From Candidatus Porisulfidus sp. TsSOB (lineage in GTDB: Bacteria > Pseudomonadota > Gammaproteobacteria > Poriferisulfidales > Poriferisulfidaceae), in NCBI GenBank assembly GCA_002631715.1, contig MRSX01000005.1, positions 34,978 through 71,763 on the forward strand: a DNA stretch of 36,786 nucleotides, in the 5' to 3' direction. Below, piece after piece: positions 24,392-34,144 of the stretch. Position numbers and translations under genes: made by a program. Under the pieces are notes generated by a model. That model made no database searches and had not been told where the DNA came from. It saw only the letters and a list, made by a program, of their open reading frames with translations. How positions within the stretch are numbered: the stretch's first letter is position 1; each line of letters begins with the position of its first letter.

Positions 24392-25687
24392 TTATTCTCC
24401 AACTGCGATTTCCAATGCCTGGTCCAGGTCGGCGATGATGTCGTCGGCATCCTCGATCCCGATGGACAGGCGAATGACTTCCGGACCAGCACTAGCGGCG
24501 GCTTTCTGTTCGTCGCTGAGCTGGCGGTGTGTGGTGGAAGCGGGATGCACGATCAGCGAACGAGTATCGCCGATGTTGGCCAGGTGCGAGAACAGTTTCA
24601 CGCTCTCGACTACTTTCACGCCGCTTTCGTAGCCGCCCCGCACTCCAAAGGTGAAGACCGAGCCTGCTCCCTCGGGGCAATAGCGCTGAGCCAATTCGTA
24701 GTAGGGGCTGGACGGCAGGCCCGCGTAGGACACCCATTCGACTTTCGGGTTCTGCTCCAGCCATTGGGCGACAGCCAGGGAGTTGTCACAGTGCTGGCGC
24801 ATCCGAAGCGGCAGGGTCTCGATTCCGTTCAGCGTGAGATAGGCATTCATCGGCGACATGGTGGGGCCAAGATCGCGCAGGCTGACGGCGATGGAATACA
24901 CCGTATAGGCGAGATCCCCGAATTTGTCGACGAACGACATCCCGTGATAGGCCGGGTTGGGGTCCGTCAGGTGGGAGTAGTGATCGTTGGTGGACCAGTC
25001 GAACTTGCCGGAATCAATGACCACACCGCCGATCGCATTGCCGTGGCCGGACAGGAACTTGGTGGTGGAGTGCACTACTAGGTCGGCACCGTACTCGATC
25101 GGGCTGCACAGCACGGGCGTGGCCAGCGTGTTGTCGATAATGAGCGGAACGCCGTTCTCATGCGCGGCATCGGCAAGCCCCTGTACATCACACATCGTGC
25201 CGCCGGGGTTGGCCAGGCTTTCGCTGAACACGGCGCGGGTACGTTCGTTGCAGGCCCGGCGCACGTTGTCCGGATCATCCGGGTCGACGAACACGACTTT
25301 CCAGCCGAAGCGGGTGAAGGCATGCCCGAACTGGGTGATGGAACCGCCGTACAGTTTGTTGGAGGCAACGAATTCGTCGCCGGCCTTCATCAGGCCGAAC
25401 AAGGCCAGCATCTGCGCCGCATGGCCGGAAGCCGTGCAGACCGCACCCACTCCGCCTTCCAAATCGGCCATGCGGTCCTGCAGGGCATTGACCGTCGGAT
25501 TGGTCAGGCGTGAATAAATGAACCCGGCCTCGTCCAGATTGAACAGGTTGGCCGCATGCTCGACATCCCGGAAGACGAAGGCGACGGACTGGTGGATCGG
25601 GGTGACCCGGGCACCGGTGGTCGGGTCCGGCGAGGCGCCGGCGTGAATGGCCCGGGTGTGCAGGCCTTGAGGCTTGGTTTCGCTCAT
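24392..25687 (-). CDS. metY: O-acetylhomoserine sulfhydrylase-like PLP enzyme
   Basis: MetY makes homocysteine from O-acetylhomoserine and sulfide. The 431-residue protein is of family length. PLP-binding Lys210 is in DLVVHSTTKFLSGHG, with YSRLTNPTVNALQDRMADLEGG and the Asp of PLIIDNTLATP. The long C-terminal half (FVDKFGDLAYTVYSIAV and SHLANIGDTRSLIVHPASTTHRQL) favours O-acetylhomoserine sulfhydrylase over cystathionine enzymes, though methionine gamma-lyase relatives cannot be fully excluded. Sulfide released from methanethiol (see the oxidase at the left) could be assimilated this way; that link is inference. Confidence 0.88.
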   Translation of the reverse strand: MSETKPQGLHTRAIHAGASPDPTTGARVTPIHQSVAFVFRDVEHAANLFNLDEAGFIYSRLTNPTVNALQDRMADLEGGVGAVCTASGHAAQMLALFGLMKAGDEFVASNKLYGGSITQFGHAFTRFGWKVVFVDPDDPDNVRRACNERTRAVFSESLANPGGTMCDVQGLADAAHENGVPLIIDNTLATPVLCSPIEYGADLVVHSTTKFLSGHGNAIGGVVIDSGKFDWSTNDHYSHLTDPNPAYHGMSFVDKFGDLAYTVYSIAVSLRDLGPTMSPMNAYLTLNGIETLPLRMRQHCDNSLAVAQWLEQNPKVEWVSYAGLPSSPYYELAQRYCPEGAGSVFTFGVRGGYESGVKVVESVKLFSHLANIGDTRSLIVHPASTTHRQLSDEQKAAASAGPEVIRLSIGIEDADDIIADLDQALEIAVGE

Positions 25688-25698
25688 GTTTCAGGTCC

Positions 25699-26235
25699 TT
25701 AGGAGCAATCAGCTTTGTGGCGGTTCTTGTTGTCGACGTAGTGAGCCGCGGAATATCGCAGGAATTCAAGTTCTTCGGGGCTCAACTCGCGAAGTTTCCG
25801 GGCCGGGCTGCCGATCCAGAGGCAACCGCCTTCGAGGCGTTTCCCGGGGGGCACCAAGCAGCCGGCTCCGATCATACTGTCGGGTTCGATGATGGCGCCA
25901 TCCAGGATCACGGAGCCCATCCCGATCAGGCAGCGATCACCGATTTCACAAGCATGGACAATCACCCGATGGCCTACTGTCACGTCATCTCCAATGGTGA
26001 CGGCATAGCCCCCAGGGGAATATTCGCAGTCATGCGTGACATGCACGACGCTGCCGTCCTGGATGTTGGTACGTGCTCCGATTCGGATCGAATTGACGTC
26101 ACCACGAACGACCGACATCGGCCAGACCGAGCTGTCCTCGCCCAGATGCACGTCGCCGATTACCAGCGCGTGTTCATCCACGTAGGCAGAGTCGGCGATG
26201 CGGGGCGTGTGGCCCTCGAAAATTCGGACGCTCAT
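25699..26235 (-). CDS. Gamma carbonic anhydrase-like hexapeptide-repeat protein
   Basis: The 178-residue left-handed beta-helix protein has repeated hexapeptides (VIGDVHLGEDSSVWPMSVVRGDV) and the metal-ligand histidines in SVVHVTHDCEYS and VGHRVIVHACEIG. It belongs to the YrdA/CaiE/PaaY group. Many members bind zinc or iron, but carbonic anhydrase activity is proven for few. It lies between ispG (34 bases) and metY (11 bases). Confidence 0.9.
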   Translation of the reverse strand: MSVRIFEGHTPRIADSAYVDEHALVIGDVHLGEDSSVWPMSVVRGDVNSIRIGARTNIQDGSVVHVTHDCEYSPGGYAVTIGDDVTVGHRVIVHACEIGDRCLIGMGSVILDGAIIEPDSMIGAGCLVPPGKRLEGGCLWIGSPARKLRELSPEELEFLRYSAAHYVDNKNRHKADCS

Positions 26236-26269
26236 GAAAGGGTAGGCAATACGTGCTCAGTTTCCAAGA

Positions 26270-27505
26270 TCATACGGATGTGTATCTCTTTTCCACGTAA
26301 TCGAGAAGCATCTCCTGGAATTCTTCTGCGATGTGATCTCCACTTAGGGTGCAAACCCGCTCGCCGTCGATGTAGACGGGCGCACTGGGGTTTTCGTTGG
26401 AGCCGGGCAGGCTGATCCCGATGTCGGCATGACGGCTTTCGCCAGGACCGTTGACGACACAACCCATTACCGCCACATTCAGGTTTTCGACTCCCGGATA
26501 CTGTTTCTTCCATACGGGCATCTGTTCGGAGATATAGTGTTCGATGTCTTGAGCCAACCGCTGGAAATAGTCGCTGCTGGTCCGACCGCAACCTGGGCAG
26601 GCCGTCACAGCCGGCATGAAGTGGCGCAAGTTCATGCTCTGCAGCAGGTCACAGGCGACTCGGACTTCTGCGGTTCTCTCTCCGCCCGGTTCCGGTGTCA
26701 ACGATACCCGCAGCGTGTCCCCGATTCCGCGTTGCAGGAGCAGGGCCAGTGCTGCGCTGGTCGAGACGACCGCGCGAGTGCCCATGCCGGCTTCGGTCAA
26801 TCCCAAGTGCAACGGATAGTCACAGCGCTGGGCGAGTTCGGTGTACACCTGGACCACCAAGGGGACCCGGCTCATCTTGCAGGACAGCACAATCGCATCG
26901 TGTGGCAAGCCGATCTCCTCGGCCCGGGCGGCACTTCGCAGCGCCGACTGAACCATCGCCTCGCGCTGGACCGCTTCGGCATCCAGGGGGGATTCGAGCT
27001 TGGCATTCTCATCCATCAACTCGGTTAGCAACGCCGCGTCGAGGCTTCCCCAATTGACCCCGATCCGCACGGGTTTCTGGTGGCGGCAGGCGAGTTCGAT
27101 GAATTGCGTGAAGTGCGGGTCGCGTGAACTGCCGCGCCCGACATTTCCTGGATTTACGCGGTACTTGTCCAGTGTTTCAGCGCATTCCGGGAATTCTGCC
27201 AGGAGCTTGTGTCCGTTGTAGTGGAAATCCCCGATCAGAGGGACGGCAACCCCACGCTTGTCCAGTTGTTCACGAACCTGGGGCACGGCTGCCGCCGCAT
27301 CACGGTCATTGACCGTCAACCGGACCAGCTCGGAACCTGCACGCGTCAAGGCCTCGACTTGCGCCACCGTCGCTGCGACATCGGCGGTAGGAGTGTCGGT
27401 CATGGATTGCACGGCGATGGGATGGCCGGCACCGAGCGTGACCGAACCGATCCGTACCGCGACGGATTTCCGGCGAGGGGAGAACATGGAATCCGGGCTA
27501 CTCAT
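26270..27505 (-). CDS. ispG: HMBPP synthase
   Basis: IspG reduces methylerythritol cyclodiphosphate to HMBPP, the penultimate MEP-pathway step, using a 4Fe-4S cluster. The 411-residue protein is the two-domain bacterial form. The cluster ligands are in [14 protein letters not shown] and [17 protein letters not shown]; the glutamate of GPGES completes the site. ATG 27505 (MSSPDSMF) or the Met seven codons on are likely starts; the longer frame overlaps the bioD promoter. It heads a seven-gene minus-strand run. IspH is also in the window, in another run. Confidence 0.96.
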   Translation of the reverse strand: MSSPDSMFSPRRKSVAVRIGSVTLGAGHPIAVQSMTDTPTADVAATVAQVEALTRAGSELVRLTVNDRDAAAAVPQVREQLDKRGVAVPLIGDFHYNGHKLLAEFPECAETLDKYRVNPGNVGRGSSRDPHFTQFIELACRHQKPVRIGVNWGSLDAALLTELMDENAKLESPLDAEAVQREAMVQSALRSAARAEEIGLPHDAIVLSCKMSRVPLVVQVYTELAQRCDYPLHLGLTEAGMGTRAVVSTSAALALLLQRGIGDTLRVSLTPEPGGERTAEVRVACDLLQSMNLRHFMPAVTACPGCGRTSSDYFQRLAQDIEHYISEQMPVWKKQYPGVENLNVAVMGCVVNGPGESRHADIGISLPGSNENPSAPVYIDGERVCTLSGDHIAEEFQEMLLDYVEKRYTSV

Positions 27506-27525
27506 GAGGACAGGCGTAAAATTGC

Positions 27526-27555
27526 TTGAGTTGCAGGTCAAACCGAAATTATATG
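27526..27555 (+). promoter_or_regulatory. Promoter-like sequence before bioD
   Basis: TTGAGT (27526-27531) and TATATG (27550-27555) are separated by 18 bases. The -10 box is only two bases before the bioD ATG, so transcription would start inside or just past that codon. Either a leaderless or internal start (TTG 27570) is used, or another promoter serves the gene. Confidence 0.4.
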
Positions 27556-27557
27556 TG

Positions 27558-28250
27558 ATGCGTTCCGATTTGCGCGGTATTTTCGTGACGGGAACCGATA
27601 CCGGTGTGGGGAAAACCTGGGCTGCGGCTCATTTGATCCGGGATTTGCGCGGGCAAGTACCGGAGGTTCGCCCCCTGAAGCCCGTGGAGTCCGGGTGCGT
27701 GGCAATTGATGGAGCCTCGGACGAGGAATTGCGGGCGGAGGATGCGGAGGCCTTGCGCGAGGCAGCGCAATTGGCGAAGACGGAGCCGGTGGTGCGCTAC
27801 AAGTTGCGCACCCCGATTGCACCGATGTTGGCGGCACGGCAGGAGGGAGTGGAGTATCGGTTGCAGGACTTGGTCGACTTCTGTCGCCGGGAAGAACTGC
27901 TGGTCGTCGAGGGGGCAGGGGGATGGAGGACGCCCTTGGCGGAGGACGGAGACGTTCAGGCGCTCGCTTCGGAGCTGGGGTTGCCGGTTCTGGTCGTGGC
28001 CGAGGATCGGTTGGGTGCAATTAATCAGGCTTTATTGACCTGTGAAGCGGTGCAAAAGTCGCACTGCCAGCTAGCGGGCGTCATTCTCAACCAATTAAGG
28101 CCGGGCACCGGAGATTTCGGGAATTTCCCCGTCCTCGAAAGCCGTCTTGACGAGGTGCCGGTCTGGCAGACCCGGCACGAACAATGGCTCGATGAGAAGC
28201 AGGCACGCCACTTGATGGCCACCTTCGTGACGACTCCGGTGGGCTGCTGA
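27558..28250 (+). CDS. bioD: Dethiobiotin synthetase
   Basis: BioD forms dethiobiotin from diaminopelargonic acid, carbon dioxide and ATP. The 230-residue protein has the P-loop [15 protein letters not shown], the substrate-binding [10 protein letters not shown] and [17 protein letters not shown]. It is away from any bioBFH genes. ATG 27558 is closest to the family N terminus; TTG 27570 is possible. Its stop overlaps the mutM ATG by one base (TGATG). Confidence 0.93.
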   Translation: MRSDLRGIFVTGTDTGVGKTWAAAHLIRDLRGQVPEVRPLKPVESGCVAIDGASDEELRAEDAEALREAAQLAKTEPVVRYKLRTPIAPMLAARQEGVEYRLQDLVDFCRREELLVVEGAGGWRTPLAEDGDVQALASELGLPVLVVAEDRLGAINQALLTCEAVQKSHCQLAGVILNQLRPGTGDFGNFPVLESRLDEVPVWQTRHEQWLDEKQARHLMATFVTTPVGC

Positions 28251-29065
28251 TGCCGGAACTGCCGGAAGTCGAAACGGTGCGCTGCGGAATTGCGCCGCAC
28301 CTGGTTGGAGAAGTCATCGATCGGATGGTCATCCGGCAACGGCAGTTACGCTGGCCGATCAGCCGGACGCTTCCGGGCGCAGCGATAAACCAGCGCGTTC
28401 ATGCAGTCGATCGCCGGGCCAAGTATTTGTTGATTGAACTAGACGACGGACACCTGATCTGGCACTTGGGAATGTCGGGCTCGTTCCGGGTCCTCGAGAA
28501 TCCTCCGACGCCGGGAACGCACGACCATGTCGATGTCTGTCTGAAGAAAGGCGCCACGTTGCGGTTCAGGGATCCGCGGCGGTTTGGCAGCCTGCATTGG
28601 ACCCGTGTCGACCCGCTGCGGCATCGATTGTTGAAAAACCTCGGCCCGGAACCCTTGGGAGAAGAGTTCAGCGGGGAATGGCTGTATGCCCGGTCGCGGG
28701 GACGCTCCGGTGCCGTCAAGAATTTCCTGATGGATTCGAAAATCGTGGTGGGTTTGGGCAACATCTATGCCAGCGAGGCATTGTTCGAAGCAGGAATCTC
28801 GCCGATTCGCGCCGCCGGACGAGTTGGCCTGAACCGCTACCGGCGATTGGCCGAGGCCGCAAAGGCAGTCCTGAATCAGGCGATAAAAGCGGGCGGGACG
28901 ACGTTGAGGGATTTTACGAAGGCGGAAGGGGAACCGGGTTATTTTGCGCAGGAGCTTCAGGTATACGGGCGGGTTGGCGAAGCATGCCCTCGGTGCGGGG
29001 AGCCGGTGCGCAGCCGAGTAATCGGGCAACGCTCAAGTTTTTATTGCCAGCAGTGTCAGCGGTGA
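28250..29065 (+). CDS. mutM: Formamidopyrimidine-DNA glycosylase
   Basis: MutM (Fpg) removes 8-oxoguanine and other oxidised purines and cleaves the abasic site. The 271-residue protein begins [14 protein letters not shown], with catalytic Pro2 and Glu3 after Met removal. It has the lysine in DRRAKYLLIEL, the helix-two-turn-helix GNIYASEALFEAGISP, and the C-terminal zinc finger CPRCGEPVRS ... FYCQQCQR. Its last ten bases overlap the end of the convergent downstream gene. Confidence 0.97.
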   Translation: MPELPEVETVRCGIAPHLVGEVIDRMVIRQRQLRWPISRTLPGAAINQRVHAVDRRAKYLLIELDDGHLIWHLGMSGSFRVLENPPTPGTHDHVDVCLKKGATLRFRDPRRFGSLHWTRVDPLRHRLLKNLGPEPLGEEFSGEWLYARSRGRSGAVKNFLMDSKIVVGLGNIYASEALFEAGISPIRAAGRVGLNRYRRLAEAAKAVLNQAIKAGGTTLRDFTKAEGEPGYFAQELQVYGRVGEACPRCGEPVRSRVIGQRSSFYCQQCQR

Positions 29066-29733
29066 TCCGCGTTTCCAGTTGATGGGGAGCGCGCCATCAG
29101 GTATTCGGCAATTCGCAGGATGACATCCCGGAAAGACGGCTGGATGTCAGTGTCTATATCATCCAGGGCGCCCATCATCATGAGGTTGTCCGGCATGTCG
29201 AAATCCTCGATCATCAGTCCGTCGATGTCCGCGTGTGCATTGGCTGGATCGACTTTGTAGTGTTCCGCGACCCGATCGGGATACCGTCCAGGGATCTCGT
29301 GTTTGCCGTAGAACGGTTTTGCGTCGTAGTAGGCAAAGACCGGTTTGCCGAGGCCGCGCATATAGCCCATCTCGTAAGCGGTCCCGACATCCATGCTGGG
29401 CCCCCGAAAGCGCACCATGTTCGCCGCGACAACGTGCGCCTTGTCCATAAGCGCAACATTGGCCCGGTAAATGCGCAGGCCGGTGTCCCGGTCCGGCTTG
29501 AAGTCTGAGATTTCATTGTCTAGGGGGTAGAGCCCGACCAGGCGGAAGGGCCAGTTATGCTGCTCATTGAGCCTGTCGATAAGCGATTTCTTTTGTTCGC
29601 CCGCTTCTACCGGCTGGGGTAGAAAGACCTCGGGGCCGGCCAGGTAGATGTAATATACGGGCGGAGTGTCGGCATATGCAGCCGTACAGGCGAAAAACAG
29701 GGCGATGATCGTCGCACGTGTACGGTGGATCAT
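29056..29733 (-). CDS. Exported nucleoside 2-deoxyribosyltransferase-like protein
   Basis: The 225-residue protein has the nucleoside 2-deoxyribosyltransferase pattern: YYIYLAGPEVFLPQ at the start of the fold, a conserved Asp in NVALMDKAHVVAANM, and the active-site region PSMDVGTAYEMGYMRGLGKPVFAYY with its glutamate. Unusually it begins with a signal peptide (RATIIALFFACTAAYA), so it should work in the periplasm rather than the cytosol. ATG 29733 has GGGAG nine bases upstream. It is the last gene of the isoprenoid-containing run. Possible roles include salvage of external nucleosides or nucleotides; the substrate is unknown. Confidence 0.8.
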   Translation of the reverse strand: MIHRTRATIIALFFACTAAYADTPPVYYIYLAGPEVFLPQPVEAGEQKKSLIDRLNEQHNWPFRLVGLYPLDNEISDFKPDRDTGLRIYRANVALMDKAHVVAANMVRFRGPSMDVGTAYEMGYMRGLGKPVFAYYDAKPFYGKHEIPGRYPDRVAEHYKVDPANAHADIDGLMIEDFDMPDNLMMMGALDDIDTDIQPSFRDVILRIAEYLMARSPSTGNADHR

Positions 29734-29791
29734 GCGTTTCTCCCACGCAGGTCGAAGGAGAGTTTGGAAATGTGCCAGCGGATCTCCCGCC

Positions 29792-30757
29792 TTATGCCAC
29801 TTTTCCGGTCGAACTGGCTTTTCTCTTGGTTGCCTGATGCAAAGAAGGGGGGAGAGGGAAACGTACGTTCTCCTCGATTCCGTCCATTGTGGAGACTTCC
29901 AGTTCAGCGTGTTTTCGCAACGCTTCAATGACGTCTTGCACCAGTTCCTCGGGGGTCGAGGCTCCGGCGGTAATCCCAACAGCCTCTTTTCCGCGCAGCC
30001 ATTCAGGATCAATCGCCGAGGGGTCTTCGATCAGGTAACTGGATACGCCGCTGTCGGATGCGACTTCGCACAAGCGATTGGAATTGGAACTGTTCTTCGC
30101 GCCGACCACGAGAATCAGCTCCACTTGCTCGGCAAGTGCGCGCACGGCAGCTTGGCGATTCTGGGTGGCGTAACAAATGTCCTTGACGTCCGGTCCGGCA
30201 ATATTCGGGAAACGTTTGCGCAACGCCTCGATAATCTCCCGCGTATCGTCAACCGATAAGGTGGTTTGGGTGATATAGGCGACTTTCTCCGGGTTTTGCA
30301 CTTCAAGAGTTTCGACGTCTTCTACGGTACTAACTAAGAAAACCGGTCCCGAGATCCGACCGAGAGTCCCCTCTACTTCGGGGTGGTTTTCATGACCGAT
30401 CAGGATGATGTCGTAGCCCTGCGCAGCATAGCGTTGCCCTTCTTTGTGAACTTTCGAAACCAGGGGGCACGTGGCGTCGATAGATTGAAGACTCCGCTCC
30501 GAGGCATCCTGCTCCACTTTCTGCGATACGCCATGGGCACTGAACACGGCAACCGCCTCATCCGGGATTTGTTCGATTTCATCCACGAATTCGACGCCTT
30601 TCGCCTCCAGATTCTCTACAACCCTACGGTTATGGACAATTTCATGCCGCACGTAAATGGGAGAGGCATGAAGTTTCAGCGCCTTCTCAACGATCGTGAT
30701 GGCGCGATCGACACCGGCGCAAAAACCGCGTGGCTGAGCCAGGATTACTTTCATCAT
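29792..30757 (-). CDS. ispH: HMBPP reductase
   Basis: IspH makes IPP and DMAPP from HMBPP, the last MEP-pathway step. The 321-residue protein has the three cluster cysteines in [26 protein letters not shown] and [10 protein letters not shown], and the catalytic Glu in [11 protein letters not shown] / TPEELVQ contexts. ATG 30757 or the adjacent ATG 30754 starts it. It lies 63 bases after the squalene/phytoene synthase gene, so precursor supply and prenyl condensation appear co-expressed. Confidence 0.97.
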   Translation of the reverse strand: MMKVILAQPRGFCAGVDRAITIVEKALKLHASPIYVRHEIVHNRRVVENLEAKGVEFVDEIEQIPDEAVAVFSAHGVSQKVEQDASERSLQSIDATCPLVSKVHKEGQRYAAQGYDIILIGHENHPEVEGTLGRISGPVFLVSTVEDVETLEVQNPEKVAYITQTTLSVDDTREIIEALRKRFPNIAGPDVKDICYATQNRQAAVRALAEQVELILVVGAKNSSNSNRLCEVASDSGVSSYLIEDPSAIDPEWLRGKEAVGITAGASTPEELVQDVIEALRKHAELEVSTMDGIEENVRFPLPPSLHQATKRKASSTGKVA

Positions 30758-30820
30758 GTTTTGGTGGGCCCCGCTTTCAGAGTTACATTGTGCCAGATTT
30801 ATGCAAATACGGTGGGCTCG

Positions 30821-31894
30821 TCACGGTTGCGCTTGCGGGAGGCAATCCACCTGAGTGCGTGGAAGTTTGGAGGCCAGTATCCCGAAGAGCGACTTTAAAG
30901 CCAGGTTGGAGCGGACCGATGCGTTGGTAACGGTGACAACGGCTCGCACGCTGCGGCGCGAGATTTTCACCTCTTGCCCGCTATGGAAAGCGGGAGCTGC
31001 ATGAATGCGGCGCAGGGTCAGAACTGCCATTCCCAATGCCCACAGGCAGTGCAGGCGAATGCCGGTTTCGTGGCGAGGGATAAGGATAATGAATCGGAGC
31101 GCATTTTCCAAGTGGCAGCGGGCGATCGCCACGAGTTCAGACAATCCCTTGGCGAAAGCGGGATTGGTTTCTCCAGAAGACATGTTGCTCAAGTCATAGC
31201 CCGCAGCTTGGAAAACGTCGCGCGGCAGCCAACAGGCTCCGCGGCGTCGGTCCTCCCACATGTCCTTGAGGATGTTTGTCATCTGCAACCCTTGCCCGAA
31301 CGAAACCGACAACGCGAGAAGCTCCTCGCGCCGTTCATTTATTTCCGCAGAGTAGTCACAAAAGAGTTCCGTCAGCATCTCGCCAACGACCCCGGCGACA
31401 TAGTAGCAATAGCGATCGAGGTGGGACAGGTTTTCCAGGCCGTCGGAAGTTGCGTTCCGTTGGAATTCGGACATTCCCCGTGCCATGATTTCCACGCAAC
31501 GCTCAAGAATCTTTCGCTGGTTGGGACGGAATCCATGAGTAATCCGGATAACCCGGTCGGTATTGGCGATCAGATCATGTTCGTCCTCGGTGGTCGATGC
31601 GGACAGCGAGGAACCGAGTTCACGTGCGAAAGGTTCTACGCTTTCGCGGCCGGCAACGACATTAATGAAGCGCTCCGAGAATATTTGTTTTTGTTCCGAG
31701 GGCAGGCTTGGTTCATCTTCGATGGTATCTGTAATCCGGCATAGGAGATAGGCATTGCCCACCACGTCACGCAATGCATCGGGAAGCCGGGGGATCGTGA
31801 GGGCAAAAGTGCGGGAAACACCTTGCAAAATAGCATCCTGATAGGCGAGGTCGCTGTCACAGTCTCGCAGACTCTTCGAGATTGAAGTAGGCAT
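30821..31894 (-). CDS. Squalene/phytoene synthase family protein, probably squalene synthase
   Basis: The enzyme joins two prenyl diphosphates head to head. The 357-residue protein has both Asp-rich motifs: DTIED at about 56-60 and DMWED at about 211-215 inside [38 protein letters not shown] resembles the one-step squalene synthases (as in Methylococcus and eukaryotes) more than HpnC/HpnD. No hpnC, hpnE or desaturase gene is present in the window, so direct squalene formation is plausible, but a C40 or other product cannot be excluded. It lies 49 bases after the FPP synthase gene. Confidence 0.85.
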   Translation of the reverse strand: MPTSISKSLRDCDSDLAYQDAILQGVSRTFALTIPRLPDALRDVVGNAYLLCRITDTIEDEPSLPSEQKQIFSERFINVVAGRESVEPFARELGSSLSASTTEDEHDLIANTDRVIRITHGFRPNQRKILERCVEIMARGMSEFQRNATSDGLENLSHLDRYCYYVAGVVGEMLTELFCDYSAEINERREELLALSVSFGQGLQMTNILKDMWEDRRRGACWLPRDVFQAAGYDLSNMSSGETNPAFAKGLSELVAIARCHLENALRFIILIPRHETGIRLHCLWALGMAVLTLRRIHAAPAFHSGQEVKISRRSVRAVVTVTNASVRSNLALKSLFGILASKLPRTQVDCLPQAQP

Positions 31895-31943
31895 GTGAAC
31901 CAGAACCCCGCTCGTTATGTGCCGCCGTCCGGTTTACGGCATC

Positions 31944-32822
31944 TTAATCCAACTGTTCATCCGCAGAGCCTGAGGTCAGCCATCGTCCAAGCGAACGCAG
32001 CAAGTCGGCCTGGTCCCCGAACATGTCGAGTGCTGCCAGTGCCTCCGTGCCGAGGTTGGAGAGCCGCTTGCGGCTTTCCTCGACGCCCAAAAGGACCGGA
32101 TAAGTCGGGCGCGTTCCATCGCCGGCAAGCTGGGCATCCTGCTCCATATCCTCAAGATCGTCGCGCACTTGAAAGGCCAAGCCAATTTTTCTCGCATACG
32201 TGTCCAGCGCGTCTCTTTGCTCTGGGCTGGGCTGCACCAGTTCCGTCGGCAGCATGACCGAGGCATGGAACAGGCATCCGGTTTTGAGTCGATACACTTC
32301 ATTCAGCGAGTCGATTTGATGCTCTTCGGCGTTCTCCAGTTCTATATCTAGTTGCTGCCCCCCCACCATGCCAAGCGAACCGGCTGCTTGGCACAACCGA
32401 TCGATACTCGCACTGCGTTGTTCTCCTGACGACTCCCTATCGCCTGACACTTCGGCAATGGCACACAGCAGCAGGGCGTTGCCCGCCAACAGGGCCGTTG
32501 CTTCACCATAAGCTGCGTGGCAGGAGGGGCGCCCCCGCCGGATATCGTCGTCATCCATGCACGGCAGATCATCGTGCACTAAAGAGTAGGCATGGACCAG
32601 TTCCAGGGCACAGGCAAAACGGTCGAGACGCTCGACTTCTATTCCTAAGGCCCGTCCGGAAGCATAAACAAGGCACCCCCGTACACACTTGCCCGGAACC
32701 AGCGCTCCATGCCGCATGGCCGCATGCAGATGCTCGGGCGCGACTTCAGATTTTGGCAGGACCTCCTCCAACCGATCGATGATCCGTTGTCGCAATGGGG
32801 CAAGTTCTGTAGCCAGATTCAC
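31944..32822 (-). CDS. ispA: Farnesyl/geranylgeranyl diphosphate synthase
   Basis: The 292-residue enzyme chains IPP onto allylic diphosphates. The first Asp-rich motif is in HAYSLVHDDLPCMDDDDIRRG (Asp84-Asp92), the second is DDLED at 221-225, and GGQQLDIELE and YRLKTG are conserved. In the IPP-binding segment the usual GGKRLRP reads PGKCVRG, but Lys45 and Arg48, the two that contact IPP in E. coli IspA, remain. It is slightly unusual in sequence but should be active. FPP as product is inferred from the neighbouring squalene synthase-type gene. Confidence 0.9.
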   Translation of the reverse strand: MNLATELAPLRQRIIDRLEEVLPKSEVAPEHLHAAMRHGALVPGKCVRGCLVYASGRALGIEVERLDRFACALELVHAYSLVHDDLPCMDDDDIRRGRPSCHAAYGEATALLAGNALLLCAIAEVSGDRESSGEQRSASIDRLCQAAGSLGMVGGQQLDIELENAEEHQIDSLNEVYRLKTGCLFHASVMLPTELVQPSPEQRDALDTYARKIGLAFQVRDDLEDMEQDAQLAGDGTRPTYPVLLGVEESRKRLSNLGTEALAALDMFGDQADLLRSLGRWLTSGSADEQLD

Positions 32823-32857
32823 TTTAGAACGTTGGAGTGGTTTCGGGGAGGGGGAAG

Positions 32858-34144
32858 CTAAAAATTATAGTTTAGCCGCAGCTCCAGAAAGCTGTCGCGG
32901 CGTATCGGGTCGGCTTGTAGATCTTTTTCATCCGAATTGAGCAGATGAAACCCCTCGATATTCATCGACCATTGGTCGGTCAGCCTCCGATCGAATTCGA
33001 GGAATAAAACGTTTGTCGAATGTTCCCTGTCCTGCATCATGCTGAAGAAGAAGGCCGTATCGTGAAGATCGTTGAGCGCGTAACGGATCGCAAAAAACAG
33101 GTCATCGTCGAATATGTTGGTCGCATTCTCGCCGCGTTCGTCGTAATTCCATTCCCAGACTAGGCTGAAGTCCGCGGGAGAATCGAATACGGAATAAAAC
33201 GTGTATTCCACTCCCATGACGAGCGCGGCATAGTCATCTTCCTCGCAACTGAGGTTTTGCGCGCCGGAACGATGTATGGCTTCCAGTTTCCATATCCAGT
33301 CTTCCAACGTCATTTGCGCATCCAGACCAAATTGACGGATCTGCTCATAGTGTGGGACGAGACTTTCTGCCCTGCTAGCCGAAACAAGGTCCTCTACTGC
33401 GACGTCTGGTCCAAAGCATGGCCGAAGGAGTGGTTCCCGGCTGGTGCCGTCGAACATGCTGATGCCGATATCAAAGGGCCCGAAATTATGGCTGTATCGG
33501 AGCGCGAAGTCCGTATGCCACTGTTCAGCCGAACTTTCGTAAGTCGGGTGGTCTTCATCCACAATCAGCCCGCTGCGCAGACGGCCATCTCGACCGGGGA
33601 ACGTGCGCTCCCGGTGATGCGGCAGGACGAAAAACTCCGCGATACCCCATTCCCCCGACAGGGTGAGGTGGGCCATCAACTGCCCCAATTCGACTTCTTG
33701 GTCGGGGTGCTCGATGACATCGACTTGATTGATGATATCGACCAGATGATTCGATTCGATGACACCCCAAAATATCCGGTCGACGCCGACGCGCAACTCC
33801 CATTCGTCCTCCCCGAGTTCGCCGTACAACAGAAAGTAGGCTTCCCGCAGGTCGCCGTGGGTACGGCGCGAATCGGCGCTGTCGTAGCGAAAGAAGGGGA
33901 CTAGGGTGAAACTCCAGCCTTCGGCGCCTTCGAAATAAAGCTCTGGCTCAAAGACAAATCCGCTCGAATGGCGGGATTGGTGCGGGTAGAGGTTCGTTTG
34001 CGGGAACCACCGGTTTTCGATGCTGATTTTTCCTGAAAAATCAAAGTAGATATCGGATTCTGCACGGACTCCGCTACCAAGGACGATACCTGCAATCAGA
34101 ACCGCAACAGGCGCGATGCGGGGAAGCACGTTGCGGTGCAGCAT
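32858..34144 (-). CDS. Outer-membrane beta-barrel protein paired with a LolA-like protein
   Basis: The 428-residue protein has a signal peptide (VLIAGIVLGSGVRAES), alternating beta-strand patterns throughout, and ends LELRLNYNF with the terminal Phe of outer-membrane barrels. GVDRIFWGVIESNHLVDIINQ is a landmark sequence of barrels that commonly accompany LolA-like proteins and RND-type lipid exporters. No RND exporter gene is in the window. The ATG at 34144 overlaps the LolA-like stop by one base (TGATG); a TTG one codon upstream is less likely. The cargo is unknown; the adjacent isoprenoid genes suggest a lipid. Confidence 0.75.
   Translation of the reverse strand: MLHRNVLPRIAPVAVLIAGIVLGSGVRAESDIYFDFSGKISIENRWFPQTNLYPHQSRHSSGFVFEPELYFEGAEGWSFTLVPFFRYDSADSRRTHGDLREAYFLLYGELGEDEWELRVGVDRIFWGVIESNHLVDIINQVDVIEHPDQEVELGQLMAHLTLSGEWGIAEFFVLPHHRERTFPGRDGRLRSGLIVDEDHPTYESSAEQWHTDFALRYSHNFGPFDIGISMFDGTSREPLLRPCFGPDVAVEDLVSASRAESLVPHYEQIRQFGLDAQMTLEDWIWKLEAIHRSGAQNLSCEEDDYAALVMGVEYTFYSVFDSPADFSLVWEWNYDERGENATNIFDDDLFFAIRYALNDLHDTAFFFSMMQDREHSTNVLFLEFDRRLTDQWSMNIEGFHLLNSDEKDLQADPIRRDSFLELRLNYNF

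Noticed and set aside
23766-24632. 288-codon plus-strand frame across thiS, the NTF2-like gene and metY
   Set aside because: Three well-supported minus-strand genes occupy the interval; the frame crosses their boundaries and has no recognisable features.
23793-25687. A Wolinella-type HcyS methionine system
   Set aside because: The carrier ends in Gly-Gly-Gly with no capping residue, thiG is adjacent and no JAMM protease gene is present. It is kept only as a weak alternative.
31944-32822. FPP synthase inactivated by Arg-to-Cys in the GGKRxRP segment
   Set aside because: The IPP-contacting lysine and second arginine are retained, as are both Asp-rich motifs and the histidine of HAYSLVHDD. The change affects a less critical position.
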